Source of the DNA: Lentzea sp. NEAU-D7
Lineage (GTDB): Bacteria > Actinomycetota > Actinomycetes > Mycobacteriales > Pseudonocardiaceae
Assembly: GCF_026242055.1 (NCBI RefSeq)
Contig: NZ_JAPJDL010000017.1
Span: 59,948 to 123,947, forward strand
Direction of reading: 5' to 3'
Length of the DNA: 64,000 bases
The notes beneath the pieces were generated by a model. It ran no database searches, was not told the DNA's origin, and was given only the letters and a program-made list of their open reading frames with translations. Each line of letters opens with the position of its first letter. Position 1 is the stretch's first letter. This document shows, piece by piece, positions 8,169 through 18,635 of the stretch. The translations under genes were made by a program, and so were the position numbers.

Positions 8169-9056
8169 ATGCGGTCTTTAGGTCTACTCGTGGCTGTAGC
8201 AGCCGGTGTTACGGTGCTGGTCGCCACACCTGCGGCCGCACAGCAGCAGACGTCGGTGACCGCGAACCCGACCAGCGGTCCCGCGGGCTCCACCGCGACA
8301 TTCACCTGGTCAGGCTTCTACAGGTGCAAGGGCACTGTTCGCATCGGCTGGGCCGGAAGCGTACTGGCCACCGCGCCGTGGTCGGCTAACGGTTCGGTCA
8401 CCGCGACCATCCCGGCCGGAAGCAAGGTCGGCACCTACACCTTCACCGCGAGCGACGAGTGCCAGCACCTCGCGCGCAACCAGTTCACCGTGACTCCGCC
8501 GCCTCCGGTCACCACGACTCGGCCGCCCGTCACCACGCAGCCGCCCGTCACCAACCCGCCGGTGACCAACCCGCCCGTGACGACCCGTCCCCCGGTCATC
8601 ACGACCACCACGACTCCCCCGGTGACGACCACGACGACCACCACCACGACGACGGACTCGTCGACCCCGTCGTCCTCGACGACCGACGCGCTGACCAACC
8701 CCGGTGACGGCGTCCTGGTCCTCGACAAGGACAACATCCAGCCCGGCGACGACCTGACCGCGACCGGCACCGGCTGCCCCAAGGGCGCGAGCGTGACGCT
8801 GAGGTCGCTGGGCCAGGACGTCGGCCGGACCACGGCCGACGAGAACGGCGAGTTCCGCTCGCCCGTGCGGTTCTCGAACATCGAGCCCGGCCGCCACAAG
8901 GTGCGCGCGGAGTGCGGCATCGTGCTCGTGGGCAACGTGGACGTGACGCTGTCGAGCTCGTCCGGCGGCACGACCAGCACGCTCGTGGTGCTGTTGTTCT
9001 TCCTGCTCGTGGGTGCCGCGATGCTGCGCCGTCAGTTCTCCGGCCTCAGGCGATAG
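8169..9056 (+). CDS. Surface protein: Ig-like domains, Thr/Pro stalk, C-terminal membrane anchor
   Basis: A 295-residue protein with signal peptide (MRSLGLLVAVAAGVTVLV, cleavage near AAA-Q), an N-terminal beta domain (ANPTSGPAGSTATFTWSGF), a low-complexity Thr/Pro stalk, a second beta domain (DNIQPGDDLTATGTGCPKG) resembling an IPT/Ig-type fold, and a C-terminal hydrophobic helix (LVVLLFFLLVGAAML) followed by RRQFSGLRR. This is the layout of a protein held at the cell surface. GGGGAG precedes the ATG. It is divergent from the kinase operon with only 34 nt between start codons, so promoters must overlap coding sequence or each other. Confidence 0.8.
   Translation: MRSLGLLVAVAAGVTVLVATPAAAQQQTSVTANPTSGPAGSTATFTWSGFYRCKGTVRIGWAGSVLATAPWSANGSVTATIPAGSKVGTYTFTASDECQHLARNQFTVTPPPPVTTTRPPVTTQPPVTNPPVTNPPVTTRPPVITTTTTPPVTTTTTTTTTTDSSTPSSSTTDALTNPGDGVLVLDKDNIQPGDDLTATGTGCPKGASVTLRSLGQDVGRTTADENGEFRSPVRFSNIEPGRHKVRAECGIVLVGNVDVTLSSSSGGTTSTLVVLLFFLLVGAAMLRRQFSGLRR
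8505..8665 (+). repeat. Thr/Pro-rich coding repeat (PPVTT-type stalk)
   Basis: Codes for reiterated PPVTT, PPVTN and poly-Thr. At the DNA level it is a degenerate CCGCCCGTCACCACG-like repeat ending in an ACG/ACC run. Such stalks are commonly O-mannosylated in actinobacteria (family knowledge). Confidence 0.8.
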
Positions 9057-9063
9057 CGAGAAA

Positions 9064-9104
9064 CGCGAAAGGCCCCCTCTCCGCAGTAGAGGGGGCCTTT
9101 CGCG
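9064..9104. terminator. Bidirectional hairpin terminator
   Basis: Perfect 17-bp stem: CGCGAAAGGCCCCCTCT (9064-9080) and its exact complement (9088-9104), 7 nt loop. It lies between the convergent surface-protein gene and rbpA and can serve both strands; the right-hand arm ends in CTTTCGCG. Confidence 0.9.
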
Positions 9105-9125
9105 TGATCACCGAAGATCTGAGCC

Positions 9126-9470
9126 TTAAGGCTCTTCGCGCTGGCGGCGCAGCTTGGCGAGAGCCTCTTCGAGGATCGCCTCGCCGTCCGCGTCGGAGCG
9201 CCGCTCCTTCACGTACGCAAGGTGCGTCTTGTACGGCTCGTTGCGCGGAGGCGCGGGTGGCGTCTGCTCGTCACGACCTGCCGGCAGGCCGCAGCGCGGG
9301 CAGTCCCAGTTCTCCGGAACCTCCGCGTCGACCGCGAAGGAAGGCCGGGACTCGTGACCGTTCGCGCACCAGTACGACACCCGACGACGGGGCGCGGACT
9401 CGCCGCGCTCCGATTCACCCATCGGGCCTGCGCCGACGCGGGTACCGCGAATCGCGTTACCACCGGACAT
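9126..9470 (-). CDS. rbpA: RNA polymerase-binding protein RbpA
   Basis: A 114-residue protein with the actinobacterial RbpA layout: N-terminal tail MSGGNAIRGTRVGAGPMGE, a core domain with Cys pairs CANGHE and CPRCG, and a C-terminal sigma-interaction region (PYKTHLAYVKERRSDADGEAILEEAL). RbpA binds the principal sigma factor and RNA polymerase and stabilises open complexes; it also affects rifampicin sensitivity, of interest because a HelD-type factor lies at the other end of this window. ATG at 9470. Transcribed separately from or downstream of secG. Confidence 0.96.
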   Translation of the reverse strand: MSGGNAIRGTRVGAGPMGESERGESAPRRRVSYWCANGHESRPSFAVDAEVPENWDCPRCGLPAGRDEQTPPAPPRNEPYKTHLAYVKERRSDADGEAILEEALAKLRRQREEP

Positions 9471-9536
9471 CGACCGTTACACCCCCACCAAGTGGTTACC
9501 CCAAGCCCCTGAAGGCTTCTGCCGCTGAACGGTTGA

Positions 9537-9776
9537 TCAGGCTCCGGGGAGCTTGATCAGCAGCCCGATGCCCACGATGGCGATGACCCAGACCGCGCCG
9601 ACGAAGAGCGTCAGGCGGTCGAGGTTCTTCTCGACCACGGAGGAACCGGACAGACTCGACTGCATACCGCCGCCGAACAGCGAAGAAAGGCCGCCACCAC
9701 GGCCGCGGTGCAAGAGCACGAGCAGCACCAGCAGCACGCTGGAGACGATCAACAGGATCTGCAGGAACAGGATCAT
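9537..9776 (-). CDS. secG: Preprotein translocase subunit SecG
   Basis: 79 residues with two transmembrane helices (ILLIVSSVLLVLLVLLHRG and LFVGAVWVIAIVGIGLL) joined by the Gly-rich loop GGGLSSLFGGGMQSSL typical of SecG. The ATG at 9776 has GAGGA 4 nt upstream; the longer frame to 9839 is rejected because it adds a charged non-SecG leader. The position after tpiA is the standard actinobacterial order gap-pgk-tpiA-secG. Confidence 0.95.
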   Translation of the reverse strand: MILFLQILLIVSSVLLVLLVLLHRGRGGGLSSLFGGGMQSSLSGSSVVEKNLDRLTLFVGAVWVIAIVGIGLLIKLPGA

Positions 9777-9870
9777 TTCTTCCTCGCTGTCAGGCAGCCG
9801 ACGCCATAGAGTACCTGTTCGACTGCCGAACGTGTGCAACCAGTGGGGTTATGGGTTTAGCCAGATCAAC

Positions 9871-10658
<788 letters not shown>

Positions 10659-10659
<1 letters not shown>

Positions 10660-11852
10660 CAGGACTCCAAAACGCTGATGCCGGGGAGTTCCTTGCCTTC
10701 CAGGAACTCCAGAGACGCGCCACCACCGGTGGAGATGTGCGAGAAGCCGTCCTCGGGAAGACCCAGCGCACGCACCGCGGCGGCCGAGTCCCCACCGCCG
10801 ACGACGGTGAAGGCGTCGGACTTCACGAGCGCCTCGGCGACGGCACGGGTGCCGCCGGCGTAGGTCTCGATCTCGAAGACGCCCATCGGGCCGTTCCAGA
10901 ACACCGTCCTGGCGTCGGCGAGCTTCGACGCGAACAGCTCGCGCGACTTCGGGCCGATGTCGAGGCCCATCTTGCCGGCGGGGATCGAGTCGGTGCCGAC
11001 GACGTCGTGCTCGACGTTGCCGAACTCGGCCGTGACGAGCACGTCGACCGGCAGCACGAGCTCGACGCCGCGCTTCTCGGCCTCGGCGAGGAAACCCTTC
11101 ACCTGGTCGAGCTGGTCCTCCTGCAGCAGCGACGTGCCGACCTCGTGGCCCTGGGCCTTGAGGAACGTGTACGCCATGCCGCCGCCGATGAGCAGCCGGT
11201 CGACCTTGGCCAGCAGGTTCGCGATGACGCCGAGCTTGTCGGACACCTTCGCGCCGCCGAGCACCACGACGTACGGGCGCTCCAGGTCGTCGGTGAGCTT
11301 GCGCAGCACGCCGAGCTCGGTCTCCACGAGACCGCCGACGTACGCGGGCAGCTTCTGCGCCACGTCGTAGACCGAGGCCTGCTTGCGGTGCACGACGCCG
11401 AAACCGTCGGACACGAACGCGTCCGCGAAGGCCGCGAGCTCGTCGGCCAGCGCCGAACGCTCCGCGTCGTCCTTGGAGGTCTCGCGGGCGTCGAAGCGGA
11501 CGTTCTCCAGCATCACGACGCCACCGTCGGTGAGCGCGCCGACCACGGTCGTGGCGGACGGGCCGACGACGTCGCTCGCGAGCGCGACCTCGGTGCCGAG
11601 CAGCTCACCGAGGCGAGCGGCGGCCGGGGCCAGGGAGAACTCGGGGTCCGGCTCGCCCTTGGGACGGCCGAGGTGAGCGGTGACGACCACGCGGGCACCC
11701 GCGTCGGCGAGTGCCTTGATCGTCGGCACCGACGCGCGCACGCGGCCGTCGTCGGTGATCTTGTCTCCGTCGAGGGGGACGTTCAGGTCGGCGCGCACCA
11801 GGACGCGCCGACCCGCGACACCCTCGGCGAGCAGGTCGCTGAGAGTCTTCAC
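10659..11852 (-). CDS. pgk: Phosphoglycerate kinase
   Basis: 397 residues. Transfers phosphate between 1,3-bisphosphoglycerate and ADP. Signature RVLVRADLNVPL near the N terminus, substrate loop TAHLGRPKG and nucleotide site GGGDSAAAV. Start is GTG 11852 (GTGAAGACTCTC) with GGGAAG 3 nt upstream; the longer frame to 11999 reads into gap coding sequence and is rejected. Only 17 nt separate it from gap. Confidence 0.97.
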
Positions 11853-11869
11853 TGACTTCCCGTCCCTGC

Positions 11870-12874
<1,005 letters not shown>

Positions 12875-12989
12875 GACTGACTCCTTGCGTTCAGCTTGGT
12901 AGGAACAAGCCCACCCTATCTGCCGAACTGCGTCCCTGGTCACAGGGATAGTGAGTATCTCTGGATCGAACCAGAAAAACCTGCTCCGA

Positions 12990-13205
12990 CTAGGCCGTTC
13001 GGCGGTGCACCGCGCGGAGCATCCAGAGGTACGCGCTCAGCTCCTCCGCGGCCTCCGCCGCCGTGCGGCACGCCTCCGGACCGGTCTCCTGCGCGTGCCC
13101 GCCGACCACGGCGTTGATCCGGGCGAGCCACTCGTCGACGACGGGGCGGTCCTGGGGCGGCACGAGCGACGCCGCCGGTTCCGCCGGTCTGCTCTGCGCT
13201 GTCAT
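12990..13205 (-). CDS. Small hypothetical protein
   Basis: 71 residues, starting at ATG 13205 (AGGA 7 nt upstream) rather than the TTG at 13241. After a disordered Ala/Pro-rich N terminus it is largely helical: DRPVVDEWLARINAVVGG, then AAEAAEELSAYLWMLRAVHRR. No family recognised. It is divergent from the LuxR-type regulator and ends 115 nt from the gap start, so it may read into the glycolytic operon. Confidence 0.55.
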   Translation of the reverse strand: MTAQSRPAEPAASLVPPQDRPVVDEWLARINAVVGGHAQETGPEACRTAAEAAEELSAYLWMLRAVHRRTA

Positions 13206-13295
13206 GGACCGATCCTGACGACGTCCGGAAGGACCGATCAATACCCCGAATCAGCGGGTGTTACGGACCGTTACGCGCCGGTACGGTCAATGGTC

Positions 13296-15647
13296 ATGAC
13301 GGCCGCCACCGCCGCCTGCGTGACATGTGGAAACCCGCTCACCGAGGCGGCCGCGGGCCGGCGCTACTGCTCCAACGCCTGCCGTCAGCGCGCGTACCGC
13401 GAACGCAGCTCGGCCCGCGACGACTCCCCGCGGGACCCGGCTCTCCCGGCTCCGCTGGACACGTTCGTGGGCCGCCGCGAGGAGCTGGCCTCGCTGGCGC
13501 GGCTGGGCGCGGACCGCCTCGTCTCGCTGGTCGGCCCGGCGGGTGCCGGCAAGACCAGGCTGGCGCTCCAGCACGTGAGCAGGCGTGCCGACCGGACGTG
13601 GTGGGCGGCGCTGGCACCGGTGTCCGACGCCGTCCAGGCGATCTACACCGCGGTCGGCGCGCACCCGCTGCCGAACCGCTCGGTGCGCGACGCGGTGATC
13701 GCCGAGATCGAGCGGCACCGGCGCCCGCTGCTCGTGCTGGACAACTGCGAGCACCTGCTGGCGGACGTCGCCGACGTGGTGTCGGAGCTGCTGGCGTGCT
13801 GCCCGCGGCTGCGCGTCCTGGTGACGTCGCGCGAGCCTCTTCGCCTTGCCGGGGAACAGGTCTTCGCGGTGGGCGAGCTGGAGCTGCCCCCGGTCGAGGC
13901 CGACGTGGCCGAGGCCAGGCGGTACGACGCCGTGGTCCTCTTCCGCGACCGCGCGATCTCGGTGGACCGCTCGTTCGAGGTGGACGCCGCGAACGTCGCC
14001 GACGTCGTCGCCGTGTGCCGTGCCCTCGACGGCATGCCGCTGGCGATCGAACTGGCCGCGCGGCGCATCACCGTGCTCTCCCCCGCCGACATCGTCGCCC
14101 GGCTGGGCGACCGCCTCGCCTTGCTCACCGCGGGGCCGCGCGCCGCCGAGGACCGGCACCGCACGCTGCGGACGGCGATCGGCTGGAGCTACGACCTGCT
14201 GTCCGAGGAGGAGCAGGCGGCGTCGCGGCGGCTCGCCGTCCTGGGCGTGCCGTTCGACCTCGGCGTGGCGAGCGCGGTCTGCGGTGTCCCCGACGCCCTG
14301 GACCTGCTGACCGGTCTCGAGCAGAAGTCGTTGCTGGTGGTCGACCGGGCCGGTGGCCACACGACGTTCCGCCAGCTCGAATCGGTCCGTCTCTACTGCT
14401 ACGAGCGCGCTGTCGCGCACGCGGAACTCTCTCTCGTGGCCGACCGTGTCGTCGAATGGGTGTGTTCGGTAGTCGAGCCGGAGATCTCGTCGTTCTTCCC
14501 GTCGCCGCCCGTCGTGCTGCGCCTGGACCGCAACGTCGGCCTGCTCGACCTGGCCGTGACCCGCACGGCGCAGACGGGCGACTGGTCGCGGCACGCGCTC
14601 GCGATCGTCGCGACGGCCTGGACGTCGACCCCGCGCGGCCCTCGCGGCGCCCCCACCGAACTGCTGCACCAGGCGCTGTCCCGGCCGATGCCGCGGGCGT
14701 ACCGCAGCGTTCTGGCGGTCCTGGCGGCGATGCACCACCGGGTGCGCGGCGGCTGGCACGTGACCCGCCGGTTCGCCGAGGAGTCGCTGGCGATCGAACG
14801 CGCCGACGCCCGCCGTCCCGGCACGACTGCCCGCGCACTGGAGGTGCTCGCGTCCGCCGAGGCCCACACCGGTGACCCGGAGCGGGCCTGGCGGCTGTTC
14901 GGCGAGGCCGCCGCGCTGCTGCAGGAGTCGGACGACAAGCTCGCGCGCGCCATCCTGCTGAACTCCTACGGCTGGACGCTGGTGCAGCACGGCTTCGCGG
15001 ACCGGGCGGCCCCGCTGGTCCGCGAGGCGGTGACGCTGACCCGGCTGATCGGCCTGCCGCACATGCTGAACCCGGTCCTGCACACCGCGGGTGCGATCGC
15101 GTTGGCGCACAGGAACTACGCCGAGGCCATCGGCCTGTTCCGCGAGAGCCTCGAGGTGGGTTCCGAACACCCGATGGACCAGTACTACGACCTGGAGGGG
15201 CTCGCGCTGGGCCTGGTCGGCGAGGGTTCAGACGACGAACGCGCCCTGTCCCTGCTCGTGTCGGCCTCCGCCGTCCGCACCCGCTACGACTTCCGCGCCG
15301 AACCGTACTGGCAGGCCCTGCTGGACGAGGCGCGCGCGGTCTGCCGCGAGCGGATCGCGGCCGGGCGGCTGCGCGCCGCCGAGTCGACGGGCGAGCGGAT
15401 GTCGCTGGCGCAGGCCATCTCCTACGCCCTGACCGCGCAACCGCACGCCGAGGACGACGAGCTGGTCTCCGCCCGCGAGCTGCACGTGGCGACGCTGGTG
15501 GCGGAAGGGCTGACGAACCGGCAGATCGGCCAGCGGCTCGGCATCTCGCCGCACACCGTCGCCCGGCACGTCACCAGGGCGCGGTCGAAGCTGGGGCTGC
15601 GGTCGCGGGCCCAGCTCGCCGTGTGGGCGGGCCGCCAGACGCACTGA
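13296..15647 (+). CDS. LuxR-type STAND ATPase regulator with N-terminal zinc-ribbon-like motif
   Basis: About 783 residues. The N terminus carries a Cys cluster (CVTCGNP, then RYCSNACRQRAYRER), a zinc-ribbon-like motif. Then an ATPase: Walker A GPAGAGKT, Walker B LLVLDNCEHLL, sensor LRVLVTSREPL and GMPLAIELAARR; a long helical TPR-like region; and a C-terminal LuxR helix-turn-helix (LVAEGLTNRQIGQRLGISPHTVARHV). TACGGT at 13282-13287 could be a -10 box 8 nt before ATG 13296, which would make the mRNA leaderless; ATG 13290 is the alternative. Target genes unknown; the convergent FG-GAP proteins or the small divergent gene are candidates. Confidence 0.88.
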   Translation: MTAATAACVTCGNPLTEAAAGRRYCSNACRQRAYRERSSARDDSPRDPALPAPLDTFVGRREELASLARLGADRLVSLVGPAGAGKTRLALQHVSRRADRTWWAALAPVSDAVQAIYTAVGAHPLPNRSVRDAVIAEIERHRRPLLVLDNCEHLLADVADVVSELLACCPRLRVLVTSREPLRLAGEQVFAVGELELPPVEADVAEARRYDAVVLFRDRAISVDRSFEVDAANVADVVAVCRALDGMPLAIELAARRITVLSPADIVARLGDRLALLTAGPRAAEDRHRTLRTAIGWSYDLLSEEEQAASRRLAVLGVPFDLGVASAVCGVPDALDLLTGLEQKSLLVVDRAGGHTTFRQLESVRLYCYERAVAHAELSLVADRVVEWVCSVVEPEISSFFPSPPVVLRLDRNVGLLDLAVTRTAQTGDWSRHALAIVATAWTSTPRGPRGAPTELLHQALSRPMPRAYRSVLAVLAAMHHRVRGGWHVTRRFAEESLAIERADARRPGTTARALEVLASAEAHTGDPERAWRLFGEAAALLQESDDKLARAILLNSYGWTLVQHGFADRAAPLVREAVTLTRLIGLPHMLNPVLHTAGAIALAHRNYAEAIGLFRESLEVGSEHPMDQYYDLEGLALGLVGEGSDDERALSLLVSASAVRTRYDFRAEPYWQALLDEARAVCRERIAAGRLRAAESTGERMSLAQAISYALTAQPHAEDDELVSARELHVATLVAEGLTNRQIGQRLGISPHTVARHVTRARSKLGLRSRAQLAVWAGRQTH

Positions 15648-15678
15648 AGGCCCGCACCTGATCGCCAGGTGCGGGCCT
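15648..15678. terminator. Bidirectional hairpin terminator
   Basis: Perfect 13-bp stem AGGCCCGCACCTG / CAGGTGCGGGCCT with a 5 nt loop, starting at the base after the LuxR-type gene's stop and 16 nt from the stop of the convergent CHAP/FG-GAP gene. Confidence 0.9.
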
Positions 15679-15693
15679 CCGGAGTGGTTCAGA

Positions 15694-17094
15694 TCAGCCG
15701 AGGTCGGGGAACTCGACCCGCTCGGGGTCGACGGTGCCGACACCACCGATGTTCGACGGGGCGTGCCACGAACCCGCCAGCGCGTTGTTGTTCTGCCACG
15801 CCGTCAGCAGGCCGTCCCCGGCAACCTTGATCACCTCCGCCTTGCCGTCCGCGTTGAGGTCGGCGAACTTGACGCCGGCGATCGGACCGGCGCCGACCCC
15901 ACCGATGGTCGACGGCGCGTACCACGAGCCGGCGAAGGCGTTGTTGTTCTGCCACGCGACGAGCGTGCCGTCAGCGTTGACCTTGATCAGATCGGCCTTG
16001 CGGTCCGCGTTGAGGTCGGCGAAGCGCAGCTGAGCCGGGTCGACCGGACCGGTGCCGCCGACGTTGACCGGCGCGTGCCAGGATCCTGCCAGCGCGTTGT
16101 TGTTCAGCCACGCGGTCAGCGAGCCGTCCGTGCCGATCTTGACCAGGTCCGCGCGCTTGTCACCGTTGAGATCGGCCAGCCGCAGCTGCTTCGGGTCGAC
16201 GTCGCCGACGCCACCGATGGTCGACGGCGCGTGCCACGAGCCGGTGAGGGCGTTGCCGTTCTGCCAGCCGGTCAGCGTGCCGTCGGCGTTGACGCGGACG
16301 ACATCTTCCTTGCCGTCACCGTCCAGGTCGCCGTACTTCACCCGCGACGCCTCCACCGAGCCGACACCGCCGATGCCCTCCGGCGCGAACCACGAACCGG
16401 CCAGGGCGTCGAAGTTCTGCCAGCCGGTCAGCGTTCCTCCGTCGTTGAACCGCACGACGTCGGCCTTGCCGAACTGCGGGGGCGGCGGCGCGTCGCTGAT
16501 CCCGACCGGGCGGACGTACTTCACGAGGTAGTAGCCCTCGCTCGCCGAGTAGGTGCCGGTCGTGGCGTTGATCGTCGTCGGCACCACGCGGGACCTGCCG
16601 GAGGTGGTCGGCTGGTCGCCGGAACCGCCGTCCCAGTTGCCGTTCTGGACGCGGACCGTGCCGTTGGAGTTGACCGCGACGACGATCGCGACATGCTGGA
16701 CGTTGCTGACCGAGTTGTTCGGGCTGAAGACCGCGGCGTCACCGACGTGAGGGGTGTCGGTGAGTGAGCCGTTGTTGAGTCCGTACCGGTAGAAGCTGCG
16801 GGCGCCGGGATCGAGGCCGTTCACGCTGATGCCTCCGACGTTCGCCCAGACCCACTTGGCGAAGTCAGCGCACCAGTACTCGGGGAGCCCGCTGAAACCG
16901 GTGCAGCTGCTGTAGTAGTACCTGCCTCCCAAGCTGTTGGTGCTGCAGGCCATCTTCCCCTCGTTGGCGTTGGCCAGGTTGGCGATGTCGGCGCCCGTGG
17001 CGGCCTGGGCCTGGCCGATGAGCAGCAACGGGCCGAGGACGGCGGCGGAGAGCAAGGTCGTGGCGACCCGGCTGAGGGCGCGAGTGAGCGTCAT
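15694..17094 (-). CDS. Secreted CHAP-domain protein with FG-GAP-type repeats
   Basis: 466 residues: signal peptide (TLLSAAVLGPLLLIGQAQA), a CHAP amidase/peptidase-like domain with Cys in EYWCADFAKWVW and His in VQHVAIVVAV, a Pro linker, then about five repeats of 47-50 residues of the type DLNADGKADLIKVNADGTLT followed by WQNNNALAGSW and a P-x-x-GGVG turn. The DxNxDGxxD cores resemble calcium-binding FG-GAP/VCBS propeller blades. Predicted secreted cell-wall hydrolase with a binding propeller. AAGGAG precedes ATG 17094. The propeller is shared almost word for word with the next gene. Confidence 0.85.
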   Translation of the reverse strand: MTLTRALSRVATTLLSAAVLGPLLLIGQAQAATGADIANLANANEGKMACSTNSLGGRYYYSSCTGFSGLPEYWCADFAKWVWANVGGISVNGLDPGARSFYRYGLNNGSLTDTPHVGDAAVFSPNNSVSNVQHVAIVVAVNSNGTVRVQNGNWDGGSGDQPTTSGRSRVVPTTINATTGTYSASEGYYLVKYVRPVGISDAPPPPQFGKADVVRFNDGGTLTGWQNFDALAGSWFAPEGIGGVGSVEASRVKYGDLDGDGKEDVVRVNADGTLTGWQNGNALTGSWHAPSTIGGVGDVDPKQLRLADLNGDKRADLVKIGTDGSLTAWLNNNALAGSWHAPVNVGGTGPVDPAQLRFADLNADRKADLIKVNADGTLVAWQNNNAFAGSWYAPSTIGGVGAGPIAGVKFADLNADGKAEVIKVAGDGLLTAWQNNNALAGSWHAPSNIGGVGTVDPERVEFPDLG

Positions 17095-17130
17095 GGTGGT
17101 TCTCCTTGTCCGAGTGAGGTGCGGGATTGC

Positions 17131-18495
17131 TCAGCCGAGCTCTGCGAAGTCGACGCGGTCGGTCTCGTTGATGCCGACGCCGCCGATGGTCGACGGTGCG
17201 AACCACGAACCGGCGAGCGCATTGCTGTTGCGCCACGCGGTCAACGTGCCGTCGCCGTTGACCTTGATCACGTCGGCCTTGCCGTCCGCGTTGAGGTCGG
17301 CGAACCGGACACCCGTGACACCGTCGGCCCCTACGCCGCCGATGGTCGACGGCGCGAACCACGAACCGGCCAGCGCGTTGCTGTTCTGCCAGCCCGTCAG
17401 CGTGCCGTCAGCGTTGACCCTGATCAGATCGGCCTTGCCGTCCGCGTTGAGGTCGGCGAAGCGCAGCTGGGCCGGGTCGACCGCGCCGGTGCCGCCGATG
17501 TTCACCGGCGCGTGCCAGGAACCACCGAGGGCGTCGTTGTTCTGCCAGGCGGTGAGCGCGCCGTCAGCGTCGATCTTGATGAGATCGGCCTTGTGGTCGC
17601 CGTTGAGGTCGGCGAGCCGCAGCTGCTTCGGCTCGACGGAGCCGACGCCGCCGATGGTCGAGGGCGCGAACCACGAACCGGCCAGCGCGTTGTTGTTCTG
17701 CCAGCCCGTCAGCGTGCCATCGGCGTTGACGCGGACCAGGTCCTCACGACCGTCCCCGTTGAGATCACCGAACTTCAGCCGTGCCGGCTCCACTGGACCG
17801 GTGCCGCCGATGCCCTGTGGTGCATACCAGGAACCGCTGAAGGCGTCGTTGTTCTGCCAGCCGGTGAGCGTGCCGTCAGCGTTGAACCGCACCACGTCCG
17901 CCTTGCCGAACGGCGTTCCGCCACCGCCACCTCCCCAGAGGTGGTTCGCGATCTTGACCGCGTCGGGTGCCTCGACGCCGTACTTGTAACGGAGGTCCTC
18001 GCGCGGCCGCTGCACGTCCGCTGCCACGGCACCGATGTCCGCGTTGTTCCAGGATCCGTTCGGGTAGAAGCGAACCATGGTGTCGAGGAACTTGTCCGTC
18101 GCGATCGCGGGGTTCGTCCGCTCGGCGAAGCTGCCCCAGCTCGCCCGCTGCTGGAACAGGCCGACCGAGTCGAGGTCGCCGCCGTCCAGGTTGGCGTTGC
18201 TGCTCTCGACGATGGTCGTCGAGATCGCGATGGCCGCGGCTCTCTCGTTGAAGCCGCGTGCTTTCACCCGTTGCACCACCGCACGGGCGCAGGAGGTGTT
18301 GTAGGCGGTCATGTGGCCGCGCATCTTCTTCGCCAGCTGCGGATTGAGTGCCGCGGCGTCAGCGGCGTCCGCTGACGAAGGTCCGGCCGAGGTGCACGGC
18401 AGCGCGTTGGCAGCGTGCGCCGTACCGGTCCCGACAAGACCGAAGGACAACGACGAGATGGTGAGCGCGGCCAGGATTCCGGTCAAGCGATTCAT
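17131..18495 (-). CDS. Secreted lysozyme-like protein with FG-GAP-type repeats
   Basis: 454 residues: signal peptide (LTGILAALTISSLSFGLVGT), a helical domain of about 170 residues with ARAVVQRVKARGFNERAAAIAI, TTIVESSNANLDGGDLDSVG and LFQQRASWGS, a pattern seen in transglycosylase-like extracellular domains of actinobacteria and their phages (Glu in VESS a plausible catalytic residue), a Gly linker, then about six FG-GAP-type repeats matching those of the downstream gene. ATG 18495 with GGGGA upstream. The two genes are 36 nt apart and probably co-transcribed. A phased repeat lies upstream of the start. Confidence 0.82.
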   Translation of the reverse strand: MNRLTGILAALTISSLSFGLVGTGTAHAANALPCTSAGPSSADAADAAALNPQLAKKMRGHMTAYNTSCARAVVQRVKARGFNERAAAIAISTTIVESSNANLDGGDLDSVGLFQQRASWGSFAERTNPAIATDKFLDTMVRFYPNGSWNNADIGAVAADVQRPREDLRYKYGVEAPDAVKIANHLWGGGGGGTPFGKADVVRFNADGTLTGWQNNDAFSGSWYAPQGIGGTGPVEPARLKFGDLNGDGREDLVRVNADGTLTGWQNNNALAGSWFAPSTIGGVGSVEPKQLRLADLNGDHKADLIKIDADGALTAWQNNDALGGSWHAPVNIGGTGAVDPAQLRFADLNADGKADLIRVNADGTLTGWQNSNALAGSWFAPSTIGGVGADGVTGVRFADLNADGKADVIKVNGDGTLTAWRNSNALAGSWFAPSTIGGVGINETDRVDFAELG

Positions 18496-18547
18496 GAGTT
18501 TCCCCAGGCTGTTGGTGTTTCCTGCTTGCTGGGAAAACGATCTGATG

Positions 18548-18591
18548 CTGACCTGCAAACCGTCTGCAAACCGTCTGCACACGACCTGCAA
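18548..18591 (-). promoter_or_regulatory. Four tandem 11-bp boxes (TGCAG-core) upstream of lysozyme-like gene
   Basis: Read on the minus strand: TGCAGGTCGTG, TGCAGACGGTT, TGCAGACGGTT, TGCAGGTCAGC, four consecutive 11-mers, 53-96 nt upstream of the start at 18495. An 11-bp period puts each TGCAG on the same DNA face. SARP-family activators are known to bind heptamer direct repeats with 11-bp spacing near the -35; this is a resemblance in layout only. Confidence 0.55.
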
Positions 18592-18635
18592 AGCAAATGG
18601 CCCGCAGCCGATCGGCTGCGGGCCATTTGCTTTGC
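18588..18635. terminator. 48-nt perfect palindrome, terminator of the whiA run
   Basis: Arms of 24 nt (18588-18611 and 18612-18635) are exact reverse complements; the outer part reads GCAAAGCAAATGGCCCGCAG. It begins 7 nt after the whiA stop codon on the minus strand. The A/T-rich outer arm gives a U-containing tail on either strand. Confidence 0.88.

Noticed and set aside
12875..12989. tRNA gene between gap and the small ORF
   Set aside because: A GGATCGAACC-like string suggests a T-arm, but no acceptor stem or anticodon arm can be folded around it.
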